Below, in pieces: positions 53,998-64,000 of a stretch of DNA of 64,000 nt. Both the position numbers and the translations under genes were made by a program. The stretch spans positions 3,926,297 to 3,990,296 of the forward strand of contig JAJHZJ010000061.1 in the NCBI GenBank assembly GCA_023548195.1, given 5' to 3'. Position 1 is the stretch's first letter. Every line of letters starts with the position of its first letter. Source of the stretch: Bettongia penicillata ogilbyi. Its lineage: Eukaryota; Chordata; Mammalia; Diprotodontia; Potoroidae. The notes below the pieces were generated by a model. It was not told the origin of the DNA and made no database searches. It saw only the letters and a list, made by a program, of their open reading frames with translations.

Positions 53998-54480
53998 AAT
54001 CACAGACTCAGAGTTAAAAGACACTTCAGAGTTTGCCCAGATTAACTCCAACTCAAATCATGAATTTTATTACTAAGATCCCTAACAGGAGATCATTTAG
54101 TATCCATCTGAATAGTTTCTTTGATGGGGAAATCACAACCCACAGAGGTAAGTCATTCTATTTTTTGCATATTTCTAACTGAGTACTACAGCTTAAATAC
54201 TTTGGGAAACATTGAAAGAAAAGATGGAAAAGGGGATGGTAAAGGATAAAATGGATAGATAATCTCATGGAAACAACAAACATCAACTTGGATAGTCTTC
54301 AAGAAATAGTGAAGGACAAAAAGACCCGGAGTACTATGGTCCATGGGATCATGAAGAGTCAGACATGATGGAATAATAAATTGTTTGTTTCCTATGTTTG
54401 AACCAAAATTTCTATCCCCATATCTTAGGCTCTTTACTTTAAGTTGTGCTCTTTGGGGTCAAGCTGAACAATTTTAACAA
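53998..54480 (+). mobile_element. CR1/L3-like LINE 3' region, split
   Basis: 'aatcacagactcagagttaaaagacacttcagagtttgcccagattaactccaact' then 'gtatccatctgaatagtttctttgatggggaaatcacaaccc' before 54185. After an insert come 'cctatgtttgaaccaaaatttctatcccc' and 'gtgctctttggggtcaagctgaac' (in parts). The order is that of the CR1/L3 3' region shared by amniotes. Confidence 0.6.
54200..54382 (+). mobile_element. RTE-type 3' end fragment inserted in the L3-like LINE
   Basis: 'atggatagataatctcatggaaacaacaaacatcaacttggatagtcttcaagaaatagtgaaggac' and 'gtactatggtccatgggatcatgaagagtcagacatgatgga' (in parts) match the 3' end of RTE/BovB-like LINEs and the SINEs that share it. Confidence 0.6.
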
Positions 54481-54639
54481 TTCTTGGTCCTCTGGCTCTA
54501 ATAATAGAAACTTTGCCTTGTCTTTTCAGGGCCCAGGCTTCTATGCCATCTCCTAGCCATTTTCTCATGATAACCCTACTTTCCCACCATCTCCACCTTT
54601 TCGTGGAAACTTGCACTCTGCCCCCCAGATCAATTGAGC

Positions 54640-55000
54640 CTTATGTCCAGGCCTCCAAAATACTTCCCCAGCTCTACTCACTTTTTCTCTAATATACCTT
54701 CCACTTTACTTCTGCTGTGCATTTCTATGTATCATTCTCTCATGCCAGAATTTGTTTAATTTCTTTCCTCTCTCTGCCAGATTCAGTTTATCGTTCAAGG
54801 CTTAGTTTACATATTTTCTCCTACAGGAAGTTTTCCATAGTTCCCTCAGCTAGAGGTCATCTTTCTCTCCCTTCTAGTCTACTATCACATTTGTTGTCTC
54901 TCTTATAGTACTTGCCATATCATCTTTCACTAGAATTTTTCATGCTCTATTCTGACCATTTGATTGTAAGCTCTTTGAGCTTATACGGATGCCATTCATA
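54640..55000 (+). mobile_element. L2 3' region, sense
   Basis: 'cgttcaaggcttagtttacatattttctcctacaggaagttttccatagttccctcagctagaggtcatctttctctcc', 'tactatcacatttgttgtctctcttatagtacttgcc', 'gattgtaagctctttgag' (in parts). Confidence 0.65.
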
Positions 55001-56720
55001 AAAATAGCCCCTGTGGCATTTAGCATCTTCAGTCCAACCCAAGCATTATTATCCTGAATAAGTATCATCACCAAACATAGGACATCTAGTCCTTTCTGAA
55101 AATTAGTCCTATTTAATACCCAAACTGAAAGTTTGCTTTTGTTTAGTTTGGATCTCTCTCTGCCCAGACGTTGTTTTCTTTCTTCCTTTTTATTTATTTT
55201 TTTCATATTTTCAGTATCAACTCGCACCTATGATGTTTGTGTATACTTGTTGGCAGGGATGGGAGAAGGAAAGAGGGACAACAGGTGCTGTTACGGTACC
55301 TAGATCTTCACTTGCTAAGTATAAGTTCCCGAGAATGAGAAAGAAAACTTGACAACTGGTTATTACCCAACTTGGAGGATTATCACAGTCAACAGTTTAT
55401 AATCCCTTGTAAGAGAGTCTGGTGTCCTTAGAGATGTAGGCTATAAATGCTATAATCTCCTTCAGTAAATGCCTTTTGTGAAACAGTGATGTTACAAACA
55501 CTCCAGACTGAAATACAGTTTGGAGGCATGACTCTGTACATTATTCGGTGCTGTATTCAAGTATCTATGGAAGGCACTTGCCCTTTAGGTGAAAGACAAG
55601 TACTTTTACATCAAAACTACAGGTCAGACTGTAGCACTTTGGGAGTTAGGGACACCCACTCTTGTTTCTTGCATTTCCCCAAGTACATCAAAAAGAAACT
55701 ACTTAATAGCTTTGGTGAGCAATATTTTCAGGATCCCAAATTCGCATTTTCTCACACTTGTCTATAAAATAGAATTATTTCTTGTTATGAATGCTGTTCA
55801 GTTCACAGGCAGTTTATACCTAGTAAGTGCTAAGTTTGGAAATCCCACTTAAGCTCTCTGGAGTCTGAGTTCCATTTGCGCATCTCAATGTGACTTCCTT
55901 ATCTAGAGAAGAGAAAGATAAATGAATACAAAAAGAATGGCAGAAGAACCCAATTTTTTTTAACTCTGGGGGAGGGGGTGGATTACAAACTGTAGAGCAG
56001 AGATAAGTTTGCCTCCTAGAAAAGTGCTTCCAAAAGAAAGATAAGTCACAGAGTCAGGGTGGGGGGGGTAGGGTTGGGAAGGAGCAGAGAGAAAGAGAGA
56101 CAGGAGACATAGACAGGGAGTCTGGAGAAGGAGGAAGTAGGAGGAGAAGGGAGAGAAGGGAGGGGGAAATCACGGCTCCTGGATTGTACAAACTATAGGA
56201 AAATGAGAAGAAGAATGAGAAATGACTCAGTTTGCTATAAAGCACATAGTTATCTAGACATGAATCCTGAAGGTCTAGTTTAGAAAGGGGAGGCAATAAA
56301 GGATATTCCATTTATCAAATGCGGAATGCTATATCCTTAGAAGAACAGTTAACCTGCCCTTGTACTACATTTGTGTCTTGTTCCAATCCCATCACTATTA
56401 TACACTTTTAATACAGATGATTAGCATAAAATGTATATTGCCTGGCATTTTTAAGTGAATATTTCCAAAGTTTGCTTCGTCATGGGTTCTCATTCTCTAT
56501 GAGGAGACACTGTGACCAATGAATTGGAGGATGACTAAATATATTCTGAACTCTGGGTCAGAGCTTTCTTTGAAGAAAATTACATAAGAGGGTAGTCATG
56601 GCAACTAACTAGTTATACCCATTTCCAAATGCAACTTTGGGCAGGGGACAGATTCCAAAAAAAAGAGATGTCCACTTTAGCTTCACTCTCCCCTCAAGCC
56701 ACCCCCGCCACTTTAACTCT
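55001..56720. other. Long single-copy interval with a polypurine tract
   Basis: 1.7 kb without a recognised repeat. The overlapping plus frames 55486-55767 and 55589-55852 are unrecognised. A polypurine run lies at 56058-56168. Confidence 0.4.
56058..56168. repeat. Polypurine (G/A) tract
   Basis: About 110 bp with very few pyrimidines, beginning with a run of eight G. Such tracts can form triplex DNA; no function is implied. Confidence 0.85.
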
Positions 56721-56754
56721 AAAGAATGAATTCAGGATTTGTACATCCTTTACA

Positions 56755-56944
56755 AATTATATCAGTGAGGTGGAGTAGAATGAATCCTGTACCAGGAGTC
56801 AGGAGAAAACAAAATCAGAAGCTCACTCTAACACTATGCTCACTGGCAAATCATTTAGCCTCGGTTAGCCTGGGTTTTATCATCTGTAAAATGGGGATAA
56901 TAATGTCAACAATGCCTTCCTCATAAAGTTATTGTGAGGAGTTA
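56755..56944 (+). repeat. CORE-SINE (first of a cluster)
   Basis: 'gaggtggagtagaatgaatcctgtaccaggagtcagg', 'ggcaaatcatttagcctcgg', 'atctgtaaaatggggataataatgtcaac', 'tcctcataaagttattgtgagga' (in parts). Confidence 0.7.
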
Positions 56945-57190
56945 ACACCTAGATGGTGCACTGGATTGCATACTGGTCCTAGAATCAAAAAGACTGATTT
57001 TAGATATAGCCTAAGATGCTTGCTGACTGTATCATCCTAAGCAAGTCACTTACTATCTGCCTTAGTTTCCCCATCTGTAAATTGGAAATAATAGCGCATA
57101 CATCCCAGAATTATTGAGAGAATAAAATGACATATTTTTAAAGTGATTTTTCAAAACTAAAGCATTATATAAGTGCTAGCTATTATGAAT
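56945..57190 (+). repeat. CORE-SINE (second of a cluster)
   Basis: 'acctagatggtgcactggattgcatactggtcctagaatc', 'aagcaagtcacttactatctgccttagtttccccatctg', 'aactaaagcattatataagtgctagctattat' (in parts), near full length. Confidence 0.7.
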
Positions 57191-57475
57191 GTATTTTTCT
57201 ATTGGAGTAGTGAATAAAGTGTTGACCTTGGAGACAGGAAGATGTCAATTCAAATCCTACCCAGGACGCTTAATAATTGTATGATCTTGGGAAAGTCATA
57301 AATTTCTAAGCCTCAGTTTTCCTCCTTAGTTAAAATAAGGATAATTTTAATCTATAAAATGGGGATATCTACAGTAGTTATCTCACGGAATTGTGATCAA
57401 ATGAGAAAATGCATATAAAATGCTTTGCAAAACTGGAAGTGCCATATACATTTTAATTATTATTATGTACATATC
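57191..57475 (+). repeat. CORE-SINE (third of a cluster)
   Basis: 'ggagtagtgaataaagtgttgaccttggagacaggaagatgtcaattcaaatcctacc', 'gggaaagtcataaatttctaagcctcag', 'tctcacggaattgtgatcaaatgag' (in parts). Confidence 0.7.
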
Positions 57476-57519
57476 AATAATTCAATTTCAATAAACATTT
57501 AAGAGCTTTCTATGTGTAA

Positions 57520-57580
57520 AGTGAGAGGCAGCATAGTATAATGGGTAGAATTGGCCAGGAAGACCTGGCCCCAAGTAAGT
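57520..57580 (+). repeat. SINE head fragment (fourth of a cluster)
   Basis: 'gaggcagcatagtataatgggtagaattggccaggaagacctggcc' (in parts) is a tRNA-derived SINE head without its body. Confidence 0.5.
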
Positions 57581-57729
57581 GTTCTCTCTACCATGTATTG
57601 ACTACATGAGCCTGGAGCAGTGGCCTTCACACACTCTCTACCATCAGACTCTCCCTTGTCTCTCTCTTTCCTTCTCTACTCTTTTTCATTCTTCTCTCAA
57701 TTTCCCTTCTCCCCTATCTATGCCTGTAT

Positions 57730-57845
57730 TTACACTGTTTTACTTGATTGCACCTATTTGTTACAAGGTTCTGTTTTGTTTTCCTTTTTTTAAAGTTAGT
57801 TTTGGAGGGAGAGTATTCAAGAAACATGGAGGTTATTAAAGACAG
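57730..57845 (+). mobile_element. Old L1/HAL1 3'-end fragment
   Basis: 'atttgttacaaggttctgttttgttttcctttttttaaagttag...ggagagtattcaagaaacatggaggttattaa' (in parts) resembles 60466-60585, the 3' end of the ORF1-only element at 58985. Confidence 0.5.
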
Positions 57846-58684
57846 ACAGATGTCCTTTTTCTCGATCATTCCACAGACAAATTGTTCACATGACAAAGAG
57901 GTAGGATCTTACACAAGGGAGACAGCCAGTGCAAGGGCTGCACACACAGAGCCTACACTGCGTGTCACAATTGGTTGGCAGCTGCTGGGGATTACTGGCC
58001 TCTTCCATGTAGGAGTTGTTTTACTGCATGATGACTTGAGGGCTGCCTTGGTGCCCTGGAAGGTGCCCAGGGGCTCCTATCTCTGTCTGCCTGGTGGTGG
58101 CAGCTGGCCAATGGTTGTCACTGGTGGTGATAAGGAAAGTGGGTCCTTGCTCCACAATGATTTCTCCCCTCAGTGAGAGTGGTGGGGTTTGGGGAGGATG
58201 GGGCATTGTTATTCCCAAGGCTTTGGGGTTGGGGGTCCTGGGCTGTCCCAATCAGGATTTCAGGGAGAATGTTAGTCAACTTTCTGATAGTGGTTTGATT
58301 TCCCCGGCACATACTGCTTCCTGTCTCTCTCTGAGGGTGTCTTGTTGCTTTAGCCGAACTGACTTGCCAGCCCTGTGTATGGCATTCCTCTCCAGATGCA
58401 CTCTGGACTCCCTTTACCATGCCCCAGAAATCTCTATATCCTGGAAAATAACTGCAGGCCAGAAATCTACACACTGGAAATACCTTCTGCCCTTTCAGCC
58501 TCTGTTTCTGACTGTATGGTAGCTCCTAAACCTGCATTTAAAGAGGTAGAGGAATGTCTCCTTTCTCTCAGATTCCCTTCAGGACTTTCTCTGCTGCGTT
58601 CCCTTGTCTGGCAAGCTGTTTCTTACTGCTCCCCTTCTGTTTCCCCTCCTTCTCCTCCATGTTTTACCCCATTCCCACTTTCAG
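57846..58684. other. GC-richer single-copy interval
   Basis: The most GC-rich non-repeat stretch of the right part (57940-58260). Long frames overlap on both strands (57748-58176 and 58094-58522 plus, 58118-58474 minus). They share no domain I recognise, and the codon content on both strands is what high GC predicts. A decayed or untranslated exon cannot be excluded. Confidence 0.4.
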
Positions 58685-58845
58685 CTTTAGCCTTTTTATG
58701 AATTGCCTTCTCCCATTAGAAGTTAAGCTCACTGAGGTCAAGGATTGGCTTTCCTTCTGCTTTGATTGCACTCCCAGAGTTTAGCATAGAACCTGGCTTA
58801 CAGTCAGCACCTAATACATACTTGTTGACTAATGGGAAGTTGGTT
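58685..58845 (+). mobile_element. L2 3' tail, sense
   Basis: 'attagaagttaagctcactgaggtcaaggattggctttcc', 'gagtttagcatagaacctggcttacagtcagcacctaatacatacttgttgacta' (in parts). Confidence 0.65.
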
Positions 58846-58984
58846 AGAAATTGATGGGAAGGGCCCCCTTCTCCACAGAAGTTGATTTCCTTGATCATGA
58901 CTGGGAGGACTGGAATAGAAGCAGGAGCAGTGGTCTAAGAGGTGTTGTCACTACCAGGGCTCTTGTGTGCATATCAGAATGGAA

Positions 58985-60590
58985 CAAGCAATAATAAATG
59001 GTTTCATGTGATAACACAAAATATTAGAGCATAAACAAAAAATTGAAAAATAGAAGAAATGTAATATATCTCATATAAAAAACAATTGGCCTAGAATTTA
59101 AGAATCATTGGATTCATAATAATCATGATTTTAAAAAATCAAACAAAAATGAAACCTTGGAAATCATAAATTATAACTACCCAAATACTGTAAAAACCAA
59201 AAGACAAAGTAAAGATAAAAAAATCCACCAATCACTTCCCAAATGAGAAGTCCAAGGGATATCATAGCCAAAATTCGGATTCAACTTCAGGGAAAAATAT
59301 ACTACACCCATACAGGAAGACATTTTGGTACCAAGAAACCACTGTCAGGATCACATAAGACTTAAAGCTTCCACTAAAAACCAGAGGAGATCTTGGAATA
59401 TAATATTTCAAAAGAGACAATGTTTGAAAGGCTTACAACTAAGAATAACTTACCCTGCAAAGCTGATATAAAGCTACAGGGGTGAAAAATGGATCTTTAA
59501 TGGGACAAAGGCTTTCAAGAATTTGTACTGAAGAGACCAAAACTAAGTCAGAGCTTTGTAACATGAATACAAAAGGAAGACCAAAAAGTAAATTCATTTG
59601 AGTAATTGGGAGATGTGTGATGATGTAGGGCTAACATTCTGATGGTGGAAAAAACATGTTTCTCTTTAGGACATTAATGATTTCAAAAGGTATACAAAGA
59701 ATTAAATAAGGAAAACAGAAGGTCCTGAAGGTAGATTGGTTCTGTCTTGAGAATTTTAAGAGGGGTGACAGAAAAGAGTATAAGAGGAAGAATGTGCAAG
59801 TGTAGGAAGGAGAATTAGGAGATGGATTTTGCTATTTCTCAAAACTTTATGAGGGTGAGAAAAAGGAAGGGATAAGGGAAATAAGCTTCAAATAAAGTCT
59901 TCTACATGAAATGGACATAGGAGGGTTGAACACACACACACACTCACACACACACACAGAATTTGATATAAAAATTAATCAAACCGAACAGGGAACAAGC
60001 ATAAATGGAGAAGCCAGAATAAGTGAGGATGATACCATAAGGTAATAATTACAATAATTACAAGCAAAACAAGTAAAAAGGAAAAAAGAAGGAAATATAA
60101 TATATGAGAATATTTTATGTGGCCTCTTAGACATTGGGGGAAGGGCTGGATGAATTTTGGTGAACATATAAAATGAAATATGATGTCATGAGAAATGAAA
60201 AAAGAGCTAATTTCAAAGAATAATGGGTAATATGAACTGTTGAAGTTTCTGTAAAATGAATGGAAATTGGGGAACAAGTTATATATAGGCAGTAACACCA
60301 TAAAGAAATATAATTTTGAAAGACTTAAGAATTCTGATCAAAGAAATGACTTATCATGCCCCCAGGGGCTCCATGTTAAAGTATGTTAGCTACCTATTGA
60401 CAGAAAGGTTACAGTCATAAGATGCAAAGACATACGTTTGTGGATATGGTTGATGTGTAGATCTGTTTTGCTTTATTATAACTACTTGTTACAGGTTTTG
60501 TTTTCCATTTTTTAAAGTTAATTGAAAGGGAGAATATTCAGGAAACAGGAAGTTAATTAATGGTGATGAAAAAAAAATAAAATGCAGATC
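58985..60590 (+). mobile_element. Old ORF1-only L1 (HAL1-like) remnant
   Basis: Decayed ORF1 at about 59040-59580. 'aaaacaattggcctagaatttaagaatcattgg' is the RRM start; 'caatcacttcccaaatgagaagtcc', 'taacttaccctgcaaagctga' (C-terminal domain) and 'aaggctttcaagaatttgtactgaagagacc' follow (in parts). About 1 kb of stop-rich 3' sequence with a CA repeat (59931-59959) comes next, ending in 'cttgttacaggttttgttttcc...'. There is no ORF2. It is much more diverged than the two complete HAL1 copies. Confidence 0.6.
59931..59959. repeat. (CA)n microsatellite
   Basis: Short CA repeat with one CT interruption, at the usual post-ORF1 place of HAL1-like elements. Confidence 0.85.
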
Positions 60591-60679
60591 AAAACGAGTC
60601 AAGGAAATCTCAACCCACCAGACCTGTCCTATGAGTATAGGTCAGGGTGAATGAACCAAGACAGAGAAAGAGAAGTGGG

Positions 60680-60840
60680 GTGTTGATACCACACTGCCAT
60701 CACAACAGTACATGCTTAGAAAGTATTTCCTCCTTAACACCTCCCACCTGTTAATGCCTTACCCCTTCTCAAATTATTTATTTGTATATATGCTTTATCC
60801 TCCCAGTAGAATGTAAATTCCTTAGGGAAAGGGGAAAAAT
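60680..60840 (+). mobile_element. L2 3' region, sense
   Basis: 'atttcctccttaacacctcccacctgttaatgccttacccc', 'ttatttgtatatatgctttatcctcccagtagaatgtaaattccttagggaaagg' (in parts). Confidence 0.5.
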
Positions 60841-61508
60841 TCTCATGAGGAGATACAACACATAAAGAGGGGCAGAAAGTGGGGAGGAGGATGAGGAGAG
60901 AGAGAAGAGGAAGAGTACTGGTTAAAGGATAAGACTGATGAGAGAAAGAGAAGAATTCTGGAGAAGCCTTGGAAACGAATCAAACTAAAGTGAAGGGAGT
61001 GAAGTGAGCCTGGCTGGGAGTCCTCCAGAGTCAGTAATCTGGGCTCAGGAGTCACTGTTCAGACAACTGGAGACTGCCGCAGAGATTTCTCAAGGGTGAC
61101 AGGACTGTTGGTAAAGAGGACCCACCCCCCCGACCTCCAAATAGAAACTTTAAAAATACTTTGGCACCACTTTTTTACGTGCAAAATTAGTGTTCTAATA
61201 AGAAATATTCTTCTTTTATTACAGCAGTTCTCTTAGGACTTCTACTAGGCATCACTTTATTAGCCTATTTTCCCTGTGTACTTTAAAACAATAAAATTGC
61301 ATTTTCTTCAGCATATTTCATAACTCTTATATTTTATTAATTCTGACTGGCCTCCTTCCCTCTCAGTCACCTGTGACACACATAGGCACACATACACTCA
61401 GAGTTATTCTAAATTTGTGTGGTTTTGTATGAGACTGAGCTCCTTTCAGAGTTGGACATTTCTGAACTTTACATCCAAATAGGCCAAGGACTGAAGCTTA
61501 GGCAAGAA
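60841..61508. other. No recognised feature
   Basis: Purine-rich at 60865-60960, then AT-rich. Nothing supported. Confidence 0.35.

Positions 61509-61559
<51 letters not shown>
61509..61559. repeat. (TG)n microsatellite
   Basis: About 25 uninterrupted TG units. Confidence 0.97.
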
Positions 61560-61560
<1 letters not shown>

Positions 61561-61621
61561 ACATCTAGGAAATTTATTTTTCCCCCGCTTTTTCTTTTTA
61601 ATTGGTTTTGAAGATTTGGAG

Positions 61622-61862
61622 CTAGGGTGAGGAACCTATGGCCTCCAGGCCACATATGGTGCCCTAGGTCCTCAAGTACAGCCCTTAAACTGAATCTAAA
61701 CTTCACTAAACAAATTAAGGGGGCAGGGCTAGAGTCAGAGGCATTTAGAGTTGGAGGCTGACTCTAACAAAGATTCTGTGAAAGTATGGATCCAGTCAAA
61801 GGGCCACGCTTCAGAACCTAAAGGGCCCATGTGGCCTCAAAGATGCAGGTTTCCCACCCCTG
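61622..61862. mobile_element. Palindromic hAT-like MITE
   Basis: 241 bp whose ends are inverted copies of each other. ctagggtgaggaacctatgg (61622 on) matches the reverse complement of '...gcaggtttcccacccctg' ending at 61862. The resemblance continues inward for about 60 bp ('cctccaggccacat' against 'atgtggcctcaaagatg'). The CAGGGGTG-type termini fit non-autonomous hAT elements. The flanking 8-mers are only partly alike (atttggag and, offset by one, atttattc). No transposase. Confidence 0.75.
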
Positions 61863-61865
61863 CAT

Positions 61866-62258
61866 TTATTCTGGAGATTTCCCTCACTCTTAAACTATCT
61901 TTTCCACAGGCCAACCCCCATGCCTGGAATGCTCTCCATCCTCATATCTGCCTCTTGGAATTCTTAGCTTCCTTCGGAGTTCAGCTCAAGCACCACCACT
62001 TTCCACACAAAACCTTTCCCAGAATCCCCCCTCCCTAAGTACTAGTGACCCTGAAATAGACTACTTTTAATTGATTTTTCTTTATATTTTGTACGTACTT
62101 ATATGTGTACATGATATTCCCTCCTCCCCACAATGGAGTATTAGTTCCTTGAGAGAAGGATTATTTTGATTTTTAAAAAATGTTGTATCCCCACTTCCTA
62201 GAAGCACAGTGATTGGTATATAGAAGATGTGTAAAATATGCTTATTGATGAATCTATC
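61866..62258 (+). mobile_element. L2 3' region, sense
   Basis: 'caacccccatgcctggaatgctctccatcctcatatctgcctcttggaattcttagcttcctt', 'caagcaccaccactttccacacaaaacctttcccagaa', 'ggagtattagttccttgagagaaggatta', 'agaagcacagtgattggtatatagaagatgtg' (in parts). This is a long, well-ordered copy. Confidence 0.8.
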
Positions 62259-62548
62259 TGGGATCGTTAGCAGTACGAGAGGCTTTCTTTCATCCATATA
62301 AAACATACCCCTTCTGCCAGGGCTCACTGGTCTCCATAGAAACAACAGTCTCTGAACAAATGAATCACCTGATCACAGAAGGTACTGTGTGATGAGTCAC
62401 ATCAGGAAATGGCAGATTTTCTTAGCCCGGAGAAGCTGCTTCATTTTGTTCATTCGCTCCCATTCACCCTTACCTTTGTTAACACTCCAAAGATCATATT
62501 CATTCATAACTTGTAGCTGTGCTGGATGTTCTACCTTACCAGTCGCAA
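62259..62548. other. No recognised feature
   Basis: Unassigned sequence between L2 and MIR. Confidence 0.35.
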
Positions 62549-62822
62549 GGTGGCAGCACTATAGAGCATGGAGTGCTGTGCTTGGAGTCAGGAGGTCCTA
62601 AGTTCAAATCCTACCTCAGATACTGTCTGTGTGATCTTCAACAAATCATTTAACTCTGTCTCAGTTTCCTTGTATATAAAATGGGGATGATGTTAGCACC
62701 TACCTCTAGGATTGTTGTGAATTTCAAATAAGACAATATTGGTAGAGCACTTATTAGCACAGTGCAGGGCACAGAATTAGTGCCATATAAATGTTATTTA
62801 TTTATCATTATCATTATTATCT
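62549..62822 (+). repeat. CORE-SINE/MIR, sense, near full length
   Basis: Head 'aggtggcagcactatagagcatggagtgctg', 'cttggagtcaggaggtcctaagttcaaatcc', 'tgtctcagtttccttgtatataaaatgggg', 'tctaggattgttgtgaatttcaaataag' and tail 'cagtgcagggcacagaattagtgccatataaatgttatt' followed by TTATCA/ATTAT (in parts). One of the most complete SINEs here. Confidence 0.85.
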
Positions 62823-62920
62823 GACTGAATGTTTATTGAATGCACAGGGAAATACTATTTCCTGAACTGAGCAAATCCAGACTGATCTTTAGGAATTAAA
62901 AAAAATACATTAAAAAATAA

Positions 62921-62950
62921 AACACACACACACAGACACACACACGCACA
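62921..62950. repeat. (CA)n microsatellite
   Basis: Short CA repeat with AGACAC and CGCAC interruptions. Confidence 0.9.
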
Positions 62951-63128
62951 AAACACTGATTTTGGAGCAAAAAAACTTGGCTTTGAATCCTTGCTCGATC
63001 TCTTATTTTCTTTGAGATTTTGAGAAAGTCTTGTAACCTGTCTGAGCCCCAGTTTCCTCACCTATAAAATGAAGGGGGTTGGATTAGATGACCTCTAAGA
63101 TTCTTTCTACCTCTAAATATATTTTGAT
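62951..63128 (+). repeat. Marsupial MIR-related SINE, sense
   Basis: 'cactgattttggagcaaaaaaacttggctttgaatcc', 'ctgtctgagccccagtttcctcacctataaaatgaagg', 'ttggattagatgacctctaagattctttctacctctaaatat' (in parts). Confidence 0.8.
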
Positions 63129-63941
63129 GAAGAAATGAAATTTTCCATCATTACCCTTCCCTATCAGACACAACCGTTCTCTTTTCAGTCCAGTCTCTGG
63201 TGCACTCTGGGTACTAGCCTCCTGTGATTATCAGCTCTTTTCATCTGGTCATCCCTTTAATTCCTAGTTTTAGGGTTTTCTTGCTCTTGAAAAGGAATCA
63301 CAGTAATATTTTTCCTTTTCTTCATCCTTGTTGGAGAGACTATCCTGGCTCCCAGTGGAGCTGTAGGGAAGGGGATAAGGAAATAATAAGCAGTTCTGAA
63401 TACACTAAGGTAACTTAGTCACTATCATCTCTTCAAGGGAAATCAGACAGAGGAAGGGAGGTTTTCTCAGTCCCAATTAACAACTGCTCCTAGCACAAAA
63501 CAGCCATTTGTCATCGGTCTGGTAGCTTTGCCCTAGCATTCTTTGGAGACTTCACCATCACCCCCTCATCAGCCAGCTGAGAAACACCGCTCAGAGATGA
63601 TGTCAATATTCTAAGTTCCTGCTGATATTTCCCTTCAAAAATCCTGCAATTTACAGTCACCCAAGAACTTGGGTCTCAGTTGTCTTAAAAGCAATTTTTG
63701 AGTCCTGTATCCACAATTCCATTGTGAATCTACAGATACTTTAAGGAAGAAATTAGAGGAGGAAGACTATTCTGTAGCTATAGCATTGTCATAGGAACAC
63801 AATAAACCTGTCCTTAGGTGTTGGGATCCTTCCTGGCAACAGCCATAGATTCCCTAGTCAATACCAAGTATGTACATTGCTACACTGATTCAGCAAAGTG
63901 GTCTCACTCATCAGAATAAAGTCAGATAATAGCCCAGGATC
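63129..63941. other. Single-copy interval
   Basis: No repeat or coding frame recognised. Confidence 0.4.
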
Positions 63942-64000
63942 TGGGCAGCTAGGTGATGCAGGGGACAGAGCGCCAAACCTGGAGGCAGAAGGACTCTTCT
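63942..64000 (+). repeat. Marsupial tRNA-derived SINE head, cut by window end
   Basis: 'gggcagctaggtgatgcagggg' then 'acagagcgccaaacctggag' is a well-preserved SINE 5' end with A-box-like promoter sequence. The body lies beyond the window. Confidence 0.85.

Noticed and set aside
57748..58522. Two 142-codon plus frames and a 118-codon minus frame
   Set aside because: They overlap on opposite strands in GC-rich DNA, which lengthens frames by chance. No conserved motif is visible, so they are recorded only as a region to check.

Overview
This is a vertebrate nuclear window, almost certainly from a marsupial. Three things point there. SINE copies start with a tRNA-like 'gggcagctaggtg..cag..gacagagc' head (63942) or carry the 'gagctggagaaggaaatggcaaa' type tail (26669, 31382, 36815, 53528). 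LINE-1 copies have the ORF1 and 3' ends I know from marsupials, as opposed to placental ones. There are also many CORE-SINE/MIR, L2, CR1/L3-like and RTE-like remnants. Family names come from recalled consensus sequences, not from a search. I see no exon-intron gene, CpG island, tRNA/rRNA gene or CRISPR array. The window reads as intergenic or intronic DNA built from layered retrotransposons, with single-copy gaps mainly at 27.0-29.6, 37.8-40.6, 52.5-53.5, 55.0-56.7 and 63.1-63.9 kb.

Layout. At 1.2-7.4 kb lies a minus-strand non-L1 LINE with a perfect 20-bp target-site duplication, split by a 457-bp LTR-like insertion and by an internally deleted L1. At 7.6-10.45 kb is a complete ORF1-only (HAL1-type) element with decayed ORF1 and a 12-bp duplication. 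At 11.3-16.8 kb are L1 and L2 remnants, including a degenerate ~50-bp tandem array. At 20.67-21.37 kb is a 0.7-kb deletion derivative of the HAL1 family with a perfect 16-bp duplication. At 21.9-25.4 kb is an older L1 interrupted by a minus-strand HAL1 whose 3' end was lost and replaced by a 187-bp patchwork copied from two places 3-4 kb away. At 34-37.7 kb are L2 remnants and a probable solo LTR. At 42-48.1 kb three minus-strand L1/HAL1 copies lie in a row; the last (45.3-48.13 kb) is complete and carries the only long intact reading frame in the window, a 366-codon ORF1 protein. At 54-63 kb are L2, L3-like, SINE, an old ORF1-only L1 and a palindromic hAT-like MITE.

How the parts relate. HAL1-type elements encode only the L1 RNA-binding ORF1 protein and must borrow ORF2 reverse transcriptase from full L1s. 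The two complete copies here are nearly the same length (2.82 and 2.84 kb) and look about 97% identical where compared by eye in ORF1. With the intact frame, this suggests recent activity. The 0.7-kb derivative keeps only the two ends of the same family, so it is one step further toward a SINE-like parasite. The most unusual structures are this derivative, the templated patch at 22630-22816 and a perfect 26-bp-arm hairpin at 27145-27202.
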